64,000 nt of DNA from Skeletonema tropicum (lineage: Eukaryota > Bacillariophyta > Thalassiosirophyceae > Thalassiosirales > Thalassiosiraceae), in the NCBI GenBank assembly GCA_037178625.1, contig CM074130.1, positions 1,178,001 through 1,242,000 on the forward strand. Reading direction: 5' to 3'. Shown in pieces: positions 31,544-41,824 of this stretch. A model generated the notes under the pieces. That model was not told where the DNA came from and did no database searches. It saw only the letters and a list, made by a program, of their open reading frames with translations. Numbering within the stretch: position 1 is the first letter of the stretch; every line of letters starts with the position of its first letter. A program made the translations under genes and the position numbers.

Positions 31544-33304
31544 ATGAGAGGTCGTCTTCTTCAGTCATCGATTTTCTTGGCAGCAAGCTGCGGTGTCGGA
31601 ACTGCTTTTGCTCCTCAACAAGCGAATCGTCGAGCCTATTACGTGCAACAACCGATGCACGAATCGACACTATCGCAACAACAAACAGAAATAACAAATA
31701 CCAACGTCAACTTTGAAGAATGGATAGCCGATGCGCCAGAAGAAATCATCAAGTGGAAACCCTGTGTCATATCTGACGGTGGGAACATTCCTTCCTATGT
31801 TCAGGGAACTCTTGTCCGTAACGGCGGTGGTATATGGACCGCTCCGAACAACAACGATGAATTCTCACACATATTCGACGGATTTGCAAAGATACACTCT
31901 TACAGAATAAACAACTCTCAGGTGGAATGTCAATCGAGATTCTTGCAGGGGGCGTGGTACAAGAAATTTCTAGAAAATGGAAAGCAATCTATCCCTGCTG
32001 GGATGGGGACTGGTCCAGTGCTTGACTCAACTAACCAACAGCCGAAACTTGGATTGGTTCGAACAATACAAGCATTGATCAATTCGGCAACTATCTTTGA
32101 TAATACTCCGGTGAACATTTGGGACTATCAGCCACACATAAAAGAATCTGACAAAAGGAAGAAGACCATTGTTGCGTTGACAGATGCTCCGCCTCGAACA
32201 ATCATTGATTGCAATACCATGGATACAATTTCCAGTTCGACCATCAATCCCCTTGCATCGGGTGCCAAAGGATATGAGTTACTGGTAACTGCCCATCCAA
32301 TGTATTCACAGTCTGAGACGGCAGCAGTTGACGGTGAAGTAGATACGTACAACGTTGCAGTAGAACTTGGTTTGCAAGGACCTAGTATCAACCTTGTTAG
32401 AGAAACCAGTGAGGGGAAACGCAGCGTCGTTGCAAGTGTACCATCCACAGATGGTATTCCTTACTTTCATTCTTTCGGCCTCTCTGCCAATTTTGCAATG
32501 ATTGTTTTGCAACCCTTGAGGTTAGATCCTTCGCCTAATCGCTTGCTAGAACTAGGACTTTTAAGAGGAATGACCCATGTCGATCAAACTCGTATTGTCC
32601 TTGTCGAGTTGGCCTCGGGCGATATCGTTCTTGACAAATTCATTGATGAGAAAGTTTACTTTTATCACAGTATCAGTCAAGCAGAAATTGTGAATGATGA
32701 TACAGAAGATGGCAGTGTGACTGTGTCTCTGCGCTTGTGTGCGTACAAGACTCCTGACCAAATCACTGGTGAGCATCAATTCATGAGATTAGAACAAGCG
32801 AAGAAGGGTCGAGAGTGGAGGAACAAGCTGCATAGAGGAGGAATATTCTGTGATATCAATTGTAATTTACTGGATGAATCTGTGGAGGTAAATTGGAAAG
32901 ATGAAATAGAGCAAGGGTACGAATTGCCGGTTACACGGTACAGTCGTGCGTTTGGCTCAGAATGCATATCGATGAGACATCCTCGATATGTGTTTGCATT
33001 TGGAGCCTTCGCTCTCGGGTCGAATGATTACGACAACTGGGGACTTTTCAAGTTTGATCTTGAGGAGAACAAAATTTCTTCCTACTACCAGCAAGACAGC
33101 GTTTATCTTTCGGAGCCCACATTTGTTCCAAACCCTGACGGTGACATGGAAGATGATGGAGTGTTGCTAAGCCAGGCTTATTTTGGAAAAGATGGTGAGA
33201 CAAAGCTTCTCGTGTTGAATGCAAGAAACATGGAGGTTATGGCAACGGTCTTGACGGGTATGAGAGCTCCTCTGGATTTTCATGGTGCTTGGATACCAAA
33301 TTAG
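31544..33304 (+). CDS. Carotenoid cleavage dioxygenase (CCD/RPE65 family), probably plastid-targeted
   Basis: 586 residues from the ATG at 31544, single exon, no frame problem. The leader MRGRLLQSSIFLAASCGVG followed by TAFAP is a diatom bipartite plastid presequence with Phe at the cleavage site. Family motifs follow: IPSYVQGTLVRNGGGIW, FSHIFDGFAKIHSY, and the His ligands expected for the Fe(II) centre in AHPMYS, YFHSFG, FYHSIS and DFHGAW at the C terminus. The enzyme should split a double bond of a carotenoid with O2, giving apocarotenoids. Substrate and cleavage site cannot be told from sequence. Confidence 0.85.
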   Translation: MRGRLLQSSIFLAASCGVGTAFAPQQANRRAYYVQQPMHESTLSQQQTEITNTNVNFEEWIADAPEEIIKWKPCVISDGGNIPSYVQGTLVRNGGGIWTAPNNNDEFSHIFDGFAKIHSYRINNSQVECQSRFLQGAWYKKFLENGKQSIPAGMGTGPVLDSTNQQPKLGLVRTIQALINSATIFDNTPVNIWDYQPHIKESDKRKKTIVALTDAPPRTIIDCNTMDTISSSTINPLASGAKGYELLVTAHPMYSQSETAAVDGEVDTYNVAVELGLQGPSINLVRETSEGKRSVVASVPSTDGIPYFHSFGLSANFAMIVLQPLRLDPSPNRLLELGLLRGMTHVDQTRIVLVELASGDIVLDKFIDEKVYFYHSISQAEIVNDDTEDGSVTVSLRLCAYKTPDQITGEHQFMRLEQAKKGREWRNKLHRGGIFCDINCNLLDESVEVNWKDEIEQGYELPVTRYSRAFGSECISMRHPRYVFAFGAFALGSNDYDNWGLFKFDLEENKISSYYQQDSVYLSEPTFVPNPDGDMEDDGVLLSQAYFGKDGETKLLVLNARNMEVMATVLTGMRAPLDFHGAWIPN

Positions 33305-33362
33305 ATAAAATTCATAAGTAGTAAGCACGTGTTTGTATTAATCATATTATGTGTCTCTTGTG

Positions 33363-36300
33363 CTATGTGGTGTCGTCTCCATCTCCGGTGCTCTCCTGAC
33401 TACCGAAGAAACTGCTAATTGACGACGATAAGCGGGCATTCATTTCCAAATCAAGCTCTTGACGAATTGCACCTGAATACCCTTCAACAAATTTACCAAT
33501 AAAGCTCTTTCCAGCCTCTTTGGCACTATCCTCTATTTCTCTCATCACTAATTCATCTTGAATAGTTGCTTTCAACTCACTCTCTAATCTACGAATACGG
33601 TTTTTCCCTTCAGGAGATAAGGATGTTACTCTTCCAGTGGATTCACACGTCAAAATTGCATTGTAAGTACTATCAGCTTCAGCAAGTTGTTGCACTTCTC
33701 TTGCAGCACGTTCTGCTAATCTTTTGTTTTTTCGGGCGTTCCTCATAGCCTCCTTTACTCGATCGAGTGTGAGAATGAGCGTTCGGTTTGGCACTGTGAA
33801 CGCCATGTAGTGATTTCCGAGGAATCGACCTGGACGCAAAACTGCAGAGAACTCAAAACACAACTTTCCATTCTTAATCTCGATGGATTTCAGTTGATTG
33901 TCTTCGCCCATATTGAATCCATCCATTTTATCATTCTTCTTTAACGGTGAAACTAATGGGATGTATGTGTACAGCGGCTCGAATCGAGGTATCGTGTACT
34001 GAAACCATTGTTTGCATTTTGCTCGCAAGCTGAGAAAATATAATGAATGACATGAGCCAGCTAATATGACACGATGAAATGTACAATCGTAAGAAACAAC
34101 TCACCTGTTCTCAAACTCTTTTGGAAGTTCAGCAAAAATGGCTATCTCGGGTTGCAACAAACCAATGATCCGTCCATTACCTCGCGTGCCAATCTTTGTT
34201 CTTAGCCTGAATCCGTTTTCAATCGTCATTGCGTCGGGAGAAGCTCTGATTTTTGCACGCCCGGTAATGATGAGTCGATCTCTCCAGTCAAACTGGACAT
34301 CTTCAAGCTTTTGTACTTCTACTTGCGGAGCGTTTCGTTCCAAGTTCTTCCACGTACGACCATAGAATACCGCCCCATCAAAGAGGTCGCGGATGCCTCT
34401 AACTCGTCTACTCAATGCTCGCGCTACCAACCGTCGCAGTCCAATGTCTATGAGGACTGAATTCAAAATATCTTCTCTATTCCAAGACGCTGTGACAGTG
34501 GCAGTAAAAGGCTGCAATATGAGTGGTCCACCTGGAAGTATTCTCTTCATTCCTGGAATCAACCCAAACAATAATCGTCTCAAATCAAGCTTCATGTCTT
34601 TAAACACGATTGACCCCTCCCCCTGCTCTATGCTCTCCCAAAAGTTTTCATCGTCGGTAATATCGATAACTGTCTCATTAACTGTCGATGAGCCATCGCT
34701 ACTGATAATGTTGTCGGAGTTGGAATCATCGTTGCGTCGTCGGCGAAACCACTTTCTCCCCCTAGTTTGCGGCTCTTCTGACTGCTGATGATACTCTTCA
34801 CGTACTCTAGCATCACGCAACGCCGACATATCTTGTACCAACACGCGATATTCTTCTCTATCCACGACGCCGTCACCATTGCTGTCGTACAATCGTATCA
34901 ATTTAGATGCCATATCTGCAACTACTTGTTTTGATCGTGTCCCGAATGCGTTGCCACCCAAAATAGCCGCCATCTTCAATGCCTGTGCAAGTTCTTCTTC
35001 ATCCAATGAACCACTATTGTCAACATCAATTTGATCAAATGCCTCATCAGCAGTAGTAGGCTTTCCGCCAGCATTGAACAAACCTCTAGCAAAAGAGAAC
35101 TTCTCAGACGGTTTCAGAGTGGCCTCCAACTCGGTCAAAGCATCATCCAGCCCCCCGAGTCGCATTTGTCGAAAACCTAATCGAGAAAACTTAACATTGA
35201 TGGAATTGAATGTTTTGTTCCAGAAAGGAGTGTTCTCGTCCACGTCAACATCGACTTCAAGGCCTTCTGCCTCCTCAGCAAGGGCCATTAGCAACCCAGC
35301 AATGGTGCGTGAATAGAATTCCTTCTTGTTTGCTTTGTCAGCAGTAGTTGTTATAAGAGCATCTTCTATCGAACCTTCTGATTCTCCACCAGGAGGAAGT
35401 GCAGTGCTAGCATCATTGTCATCCTCTTCTCCATTGCCCCTCCGTCCAAATCGTTCACTCCACCAAGTCCTAATCGGATTGGTGACATTCCGTTTCATCA
35501 GAGTCACATCAGGCTCTGCATCCAACGCAGTATTCGCCCCACCTAGAACACCTTGCATCAAGTCGCTCAGTAATCGTTCTCGATGTAACTTAGTCTGCTC
35601 CTCAAGGCCTTGACGGAGCTGTGATTTGAAACGAATACCTTCGTCAATGGAACGAGCGTTTCGTTTTGCCCAAGATGTGGTTGTGTCATCAAGTTCAGAT
35701 ATGGGCGAGTCGGGTGTAGCGCCGGATGGGAGTGTGTCGGGTGTTAGTGGTGACGTCGATTGTTCTACAGTATTGTCTTGCGATGTAGTGATATTGTCAT
35801 CGCAACTGGTCTCATTAGTTTCTGCTGCACTTCCTTGTCCTAAAGCTTCAGAAAGCCTATCATACGCATTATCGATAGGATGAACTTCACTAGTATAGGG
35901 CTCATCATTGACCAAATCAAATTCTGCGAAGGTTCGAGGAGTCAGATCACCAGGAATATCGTGAGGCGCCTTCATATTATTTGGAATGGCCTTGCCGTTG
36001 ATACTTGTTGCCTGGTTATTGTTTTCTTTCATTATTAACCCTCCTGCATCCCCTCCTTCTTCTAGTAAGATTGTTGATGTCTGTTGCTTATCTAGCCGCT
36101 GCTGCTTCCGTCGCTTGAGCAGGGAAAATACAAAAGTGGTGCTTTCCACCGAGGAATAGGGCGAAATAGATGTAACTGATGCCGGTGTAGCAGCGGAAGC
36201 AAGCATACTATTGCCATATGGGGAGACTAAAATTATTGACACCGCTGCTGATGATAGTGTAGCTACTGCAAAGATTGATATCGCACATGACGTGAAGGAA

Positions 36301-36383
36301 GCACTTCTTCTTCGTGTTGTCTGCCGATGCCGGCAGCAACACTGCGGCTGCATCGGCCTATCATGCAGCGTCGATTGCTGCAT
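33363..36383 (-). CDS. EF-hand protein with a lipid-binding-like (DUF2993/LmeA-like) C-terminal region
   Basis: Exons 36383-34105 and 34029-33363 join in phase 2, giving 981 residues with no frame problem. The N terminus has a basic stretch then a hydrophobic segment (CAISIFAVATLSSAAVSIIL), an anchor or targeting signal. Two EF-hands lie at about 34830-35060: FDQIDVDNSGSLDEEELAQA and LYDSNGDGVVDREEY, both with canonical Ca2+ ligands. The C-terminal 300 residues (KDMKLDLRRLLFGLIPG, LQPFTATVTASWNREDIL, FRLRTKIGTRGNGRI) look like the beta-rich barrel of plastid/thylakoid-associated DUF2993 proteins, and exon 2 continues it. Role unknown; a Ca2+-sensitive membrane-lipid protein is a fair guess. 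Confidence 0.65.
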
Positions 36384-36935
36384 TATTGAAAGAAAACTAA
36401 ATCGAATAGATACCCAGTCAACACAGCAGAAGAAGTATTCTCTTTCTTATTGCTAGTAGACCTGCCTTTTCATCTAACTTCCGGCCTATGACGCCTCTCC
36501 GCCATGATGAGTGCGTTTGCTTTGTTCTTGTTCTCTTTGATGCTTCGCTAGGCGTATCGAGATAGCGGGCAAGCAAGCGTGCCCTCATAAAGGAATGGTT
36601 TAAGGTTAGACTTGATGGGAGATTTGGGTGATTTTTGGCCGATATAGGGATGTTGCCGTTGCTTTAGCTCATTTACACCTAATTTTCCTCAAATGTTGGC
36701 CCCACGTGGGCATTGCCCACAAAACGGTAGAAAAGCGCCCAATACCCATAGCCTAGCTTCCTCGTTGGCACGTGTCATTGCATTCCCGCCAAAAAGTTTA
36801 GCTAGGTGAGATGATTACTGGTAAGTAATGTAGGTACTGTGTAGTTATGTACTGAAGACCTTCATCAGGACATACATCACCAATTTCCAATGTACGAGGT
36901 GTGAAATGCTAGTGGCATAAACGTATTGATAATTT
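36384..36935. other. Intergenic, no supported gene
   Basis: About 550 bp between the EF-hand gene start and the 3' end of gnd. No coding frame or clear repeat seen. Confidence 0.4.
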
Positions 36936-38514
36936 TTAGACTTCCCCAGCTGTCCTTTCATTGATGTCTCCGATACTTTTGTGTGCATCTGTCCAAGCGG
37001 TATGGAAAACCCCTTCCCTATCCGTCCTCTCATACGTATGCCCACCGAAAAAGTCTCTCTGTGCCTGTGTCAAGTTGGCAGGAAGGCTCTTCCTTCTATA
37101 CGAAGTCAAAGTAATTCAATGCTCCACACAACGCTGGGGTAGAGATGCCATACCCCACAGCCACCACAACCACTCGACGCCAAGCGGCCGTACGATCATT
37201 CAACTCACCCGCCACAACCGGATCCAAGATCAAATTGGGCAAGTTCTTAGTCCCTTGCCAGTGCGTCTTGAATCTTTTGAAGCAGTGCCGCACGGATGAT
37301 ACACCCATCCCTTCCACATGCGCTGCACAGTCAGAAAGATTGATATTCCAATCCATGTCGTCACTGCATGATTTGATAATACCCAACCCCTGCGCGTAGG
37401 AGCATACCTTGGCAGCGTACAATGCAGCCTTGAGATCATCCAGCATTTGCATCTTGTGAACTGGAATTTCTGCGCTGGTTACGTCTGGACCTTTGAGGAT
37501 TTCCGATGCTTTGATGCGTTCCTCCTTACGGGCACTAATGTATCGTGCATCCAACGATGCTGCCATGAGTGGCGCAGCGACAGAACGTTCTGCTGCTTCT
37601 TGTATGGTCCACCTCCCTGTACCCTTCATACCCGTCTTATCGAGAATATAATCTACGACATATCCCACCCTCTACGAACTCGTCCTTCTTTCCAAGAATG
37701 GTGGCGGTGATTTCAATGAGATAACTTTGCAATTCTGTTGAGTTCCACTCGCTGAAGATGTTCGCCATCTCTTCGTTGGTTAGCTTGAGCACGTGTTTCA
37801 TGATGTCGTACACTTCACCGATGAGTTGCATGTCACCATATTCAATCCCATTATGCACCATTTTGACGTAGTTACCTGTGTTTTGTTTTTTGTGAACACG
37901 AGAGATGTGCATGTTGTGAGTGCACATGCGAGGAGAAGAGTAAAATAAATTCTCAAGCATCACTCTACAAACTCACCAGCACCAACAGGTCCAACATATC
38001 CAGTGCAGGCTCCATCATTCACCTGTGCAGCACACTTGGTAATAATGGGTTCAATCATATCATACGCCTCCTTAGGCCCCCCTGGCATTAGAGAAGGACC
38101 GTTCCTTGCTCCCTCCTCACCACCTGAGATACCCATACCCACAAAATGAATCTTCTTTGCCTCCAATTCCTTAGCACGACGGAGGGTATTTTGATACCAC
38201 TCATTGCCACCGTCAATAATTACGTCGCCCTCTTCTAGATATTCCGAAAGCGTGGCAATTGTCTGATCAACTGGCTTGCCGGCCATGACGAGAATGATGA
38301 TTTTACGCGGTTTCGACAGCTGCTTCACGAATTCTTCGGGAGATTTGGTTCCAACAATGGGTAGATCGCCTTCATCTTTGGCACGTTGGACGGTAAGATC
38401 GACCTTGGCCGGGGAACGGTTACCGACACACACTTTGAAGCCATGGGAGGCCATGTTGAGGGCGAAGTTTTGACCCATGACGGCTAGGCCGTAGAGACCG
38501 ATATCGCAGGACAT
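36936..38514 (-). CDS. gnd: 6-phosphogluconate dehydrogenase, two +1 frame steps
   Basis: Oxidises 6-phosphogluconate to ribulose 5-phosphate, making NADPH and CO2. Exon 1 (38514-37977) has the NADP fold ([17 protein letters not shown]), GGNEWY and the substrate loop [19 protein letters not shown]. Exon 2 (37875-36936) begins [14 protein letters not shown], with the catalytic Lys. The intron joins in phase 1. Two breaks follow: at 37661-37672 between KKDEFVEGG and [11 protein letters not shown], and at 37101-37105 between NYFD and [10 protein letters not shown]. Both need one base less; dropping one T at the second restores the plant-type YFDSYRR. The rest ([16 protein letters not shown]) ends at 36936. 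Without the two bases the length is 1476 nt, 491 residues, normal for the family. No targeting peptide, so cytosolic. Confidence 0.9.
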
Positions 38515-38810
38515 GATGATGATACTGTTGTTTCTGATTAACTTTGTATTTATTTATTGTTGCTATGATATAATCAATTTATATCACTCCACTTTTCTAC
38601 CACTGCTCAGATGACAGATGTTGCCTGTCACTGTCACAAGATTCCAGATTCGCTTTAAAGATATCTCACGGTGGAATAGGTATCAAAAGTTGCGCAATCT
38701 GTCTTCAAGATCATCAAACTTTTACCACTACTTAACTGTACCACACCATGCCAACGAACTCCTCCCTATCCTCATAAACACCTCATAACAAACCTCATAA
38801 AACACAGACG
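38515..38810. promoter_or_regulatory. Bidirectional promoter region between gnd and zwf
   Basis: The two oxidative pentose-phosphate genes start head to head 296 bp apart, so their promoters must share this spacer. It is AT-rich near the gnd side (TATTTATTTATTG) and has repeated CTCATAA units near the zwf start. No specific operator can be named. Confidence 0.6.
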
Positions 38811-40697
38811 ATGACCAAAGAGTGCACTTCAGTACAAGTCGACAGCAAAACTGTCGAGAAAGTAACTCATGTCAGTGATGAACAGTGGATCAAAGAAGGG
38901 CTTGCGATTGTAATCGTAGGAGCCTCTGGCGATCTAGCAAAAAAGAAGACGTACCCGAGTCTTCTCAGCCTCTTTAGTGGGAACTTGCTCCCTTCCAACA
39001 TTGTTATTTACGGCTATGCACGGTCTAAGATCTCAAATGAGCAATTGCGGGAGAAGCTACGTCCCTATCTTGAGGGTAAAGCAAAGTGTGATGTTGTGGA
39101 AGATTTCTTGAGCAGGTGTTACTACCAAGCGGGAGATAGCTACGGCGACTTGAACAGTTGGAGTGCACTCAACGATGATATTACACATTACGAAGAAGAT
39201 TTGAAGGTTACGAAAGGGATTGACAAGTCAAATCGATTATTCTACTTTGCAATCCCTCCCAATGTGTTTGCAGAGACCGGCGGAGCAATCAAGTCTGCGT
39301 GTATGTCACCCAATGGGTTTAGCCGCATGATTGTTGAGAAGCCCTTTGGGAGGGATCTTGAAAGTTGTAAGGATATACTTCATCGGCTTGGTCAATACTT
39401 TGACGAGCAAAGTTTATACAGGATTGATCATTACCTGGGAAAAGAGCTAGTTCAAAACTTGATGGTTTGTAGGTTTAGCAATCTGTGGATGGAGCAAATG
39501 TTTAATAGAAACTTTGTGCAGTGTATCATGCTTACTTTCAAGGAACCATTCGGCACGGAAGGAAGAGGTGGTTACTTTGATCAATACGGTATTATTCGAG
39601 ACATCATTCAGAATCACTTGCTGCAAGTGATGTGCTTGTTGGTAAGTGGCTCATGTAACTGCCTACTCGTGTCTATTATACTCTGCTCAAAAACTCACAG
39701 CACTCTCTTTGCTCCAGTGCATGGAATGCCCAAACAAGTTGGATGGACCAGATTCTGGGGAGAAGATTCGCAATGAAAAGGTGAGGGTGCTGGAAGCCAT
39801 GCCCCCAGTGACAATTGATGAGGTGTTTCCTAGGCCAATACGAAGGATATACCGATGATGAGACGATATCAAACAAGGAGTCAAACTGCCCTACCTTCGC
39901 AATCATCCGATGCTTCATCAACAATCCTCGTTGGGCGGGGGTACCTATCATTTTCAAGGCTGGTAAGGCGCTCAACGAGCGAAAAGCAGAAATGAGGGTT
40001 CAATTCAAACCAGCGCCTGCGGCTGAAACACTCTTCGGTGGAATCGAAGTACCTAGGAATGAACTTGTCATGAAGCTCCAGCCCGGAGAATCTCTTTACT
40101 TGAAGAGTAATATCAAAACTCCTGGATTCAGCACCTGCTCCCATCCAGTCAGAGCTTGAAGTGAAGTATGATACTCGATATTTTGCAAAGAGTGGGTCAT
40201 CCAATCCTGATGCTTATTCTCGACTCATACTAGATGTTCTGCGAGGTCGTTCGGCTAACTTTGTCCGCTCCGATGAACTCATTCGAGCATGGGAGATCTT
40301 CACTCCGGTATTACACCAGATTGACGAAGAAAACATTCGCCCGCACAGCTACGAGGTGGGATCACGCGGGCCAGAACTGGCGGATGAGTTCTTTAAGGAG
40401 AAGAGCGGATATCTGCGTAATGACGCGTACATTTGGGAGGACGGAAATATCGTTCGCAGGCCCACCCCTGAAGAGCAAAAATCATCAATTGAGATGATTC
40501 TGAAGGAAGCGTTTGACAAGTTCAAGTTTGCATCAAATGATGAAATTGATCTTCAAGGATTTTTAGGGGCAGCAGTCATGTGCGGAGAAGGATTCAAGAC
40601 AATTTCAGAGGCGCAGATAGCATTCGACTCTGTCGACAAGGATGGTGACGGACACATTTGCTTGGAAGAGTTCACTGAGTTCTTGGATACAGTGTAA
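38811..40697 (+). CDS. zwf: Glucose-6-phosphate dehydrogenase with C-terminal EF-hand, two +1 frame steps
   Basis: First enzyme of the oxidative pentose-phosphate pathway: glucose 6-phosphate to 6-phosphogluconolactone, making NADPH. Exon 1 (38811-39641) has the NADP motif GASGDLAKKKTYPSL and the active site RIDHYLGKE. Exon 2 (39718-40697) starts CMECPNKL; the intron is phase 0. Frame steps +1 lie at 39826-39830 (between DEVF and LGQYEGYTDD) and about 40133-40136 (between TPGFS and APIQSELEVKYD). Removing two bases gives 1809 nt, 602 residues. After the usual end (HSYEVGSRGPELADEFF) about 90 extra residues follow, with a weak helix-loop-helix (FDKFKFASNDEIDLQGFLGA) and a canonical EF-hand loop (DKDGDGHICLEE). 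No targeting peptide, so probably cytosolic. Confidence 0.88.
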
Positions 40698-40845
40698 GAT
40701 TGTTGCCTTGATTGCATGAGCCCTTCTCTTCTAATATTTAACTAGGACACATTATTTGTTTGACAGAGTTCATTGAGTTCTTGATACAGTGTCAGAATGT
40801 TCCCTTGACAGCACAAGTCCATCTGTTCTAATATTTAACTACTAC
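40669..40845 (+). repeat. Direct duplication of the zwf 3' end
   Basis: GAGTTCACTGAGTTCTTGGA with the following stop region up to TCTAATATTTAACTA (about 40669-40744) is repeated with changes at about 40768-40845. The second copy keeps GAGTTC.TTGAGTTCTTG.ATACAGTGT but is noncoding. It duplicates the last codons and the 3' UTR. Confidence 0.75.
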
Positions 40846-40984
40846 TATTTGATAACATCATTCATCCTTCTCATTACATCCTGAGGAGAGTAGATATTAT
40901 TTGTTATCTCCCCCCCTCCGATACCTTAATCTAAAACCATCCCCTAAACCACCCTCACTCCTTACTTCAGGTAGATAATAATAT

Positions 40985-41591
40985 TTAATCCTTCTTTCCC
41001 TTTCCAGTGGCCAACCTGTAATATCCAACTGAACAGGAAACTGTACCCCATGCCACAAGAGCAGCGCCAAAGGCCAATGTTAGAGTGTCTCCCTCCTGCT
41101 TGAGCCAGGTGGGGGCGTATTCTCCTTGGCATGTACCTCCCTTCATTTGGATCTTTTTGATTTCCATGACCTTTTGACTAGCAATGATATGAAGAGGGAG
41201 GTGGATGAGAGTGGTGTGTTGAGAATTTTGATGGAATATATCATTGGAAAACAATTCAATTATTGTTGCAGCGGCGTTGTATTCACTTTACATTACGGTA
41301 AAAATAGCAACGACATCCTCAATCCGTCAACAGTAATTCTCCTCATAAAACGCACTTCCTCAAGCTATTACACTCTGTGTCTACAATAAAAAATGCAGTT
41401 TCCACCATATCGGCAGTTGGGTCCAACCATGTTCAATCCGCCGCCGTTCTCTCCTTCAATTTGCAGCGGGACAAATAAAATTAAATTTTCCTCACCTTAT
41501 CAGGATAATTGGTCATCCAGTCAACAATACCACGACGTTGCTGACGAGCAACAACTGGCCGAGAGACGCGTGCGAGAGTGGAGCCGATCAT
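40985..41591 (-). CDS. Small mitochondrial inner-membrane protein, COX7a-like
   Basis: Exons 41591-41496 and 41170-40985 join in phase 0 (GTGAGG donor, AAAAG acceptor) to give 93 residues. The N terminus is a mitochondrial presequence (TLARVSRPVVARQQRRG). The mature part has a short amphipathic start, APTWLKQEGD, one membrane segment (TLTLAFGAALVAWGTVSCSV) and a basic end GYYRLATGKGKKD. The order (helix, YLK-like motif, one membrane span, YY..GK-basic tail) resembles cytochrome c oxidase subunit VIIa. Other single-span respiratory subunits are possible. Confidence 0.5.
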
Positions 41592-41824
41592 GGTGAATAG
41601 TAAAATTCGCTTTTTTGTGGATAGCGGAAATGCGAAATGGCAAGAGAAGAGGGGAAGGAATGATGTGAGCAAAATGACGAAATAACGTAGGAATTCGTAG
41701 TAATTTATTTCAACCAGTTCTGCTTCCTCTTCACTTTTTGGCACCATGACACCAGGCAACATATTTTTTCAGCTGATAGCAGTGATGACAATAGGGCCTC
41801 CAGCACCAACATCAACAGACTGAG

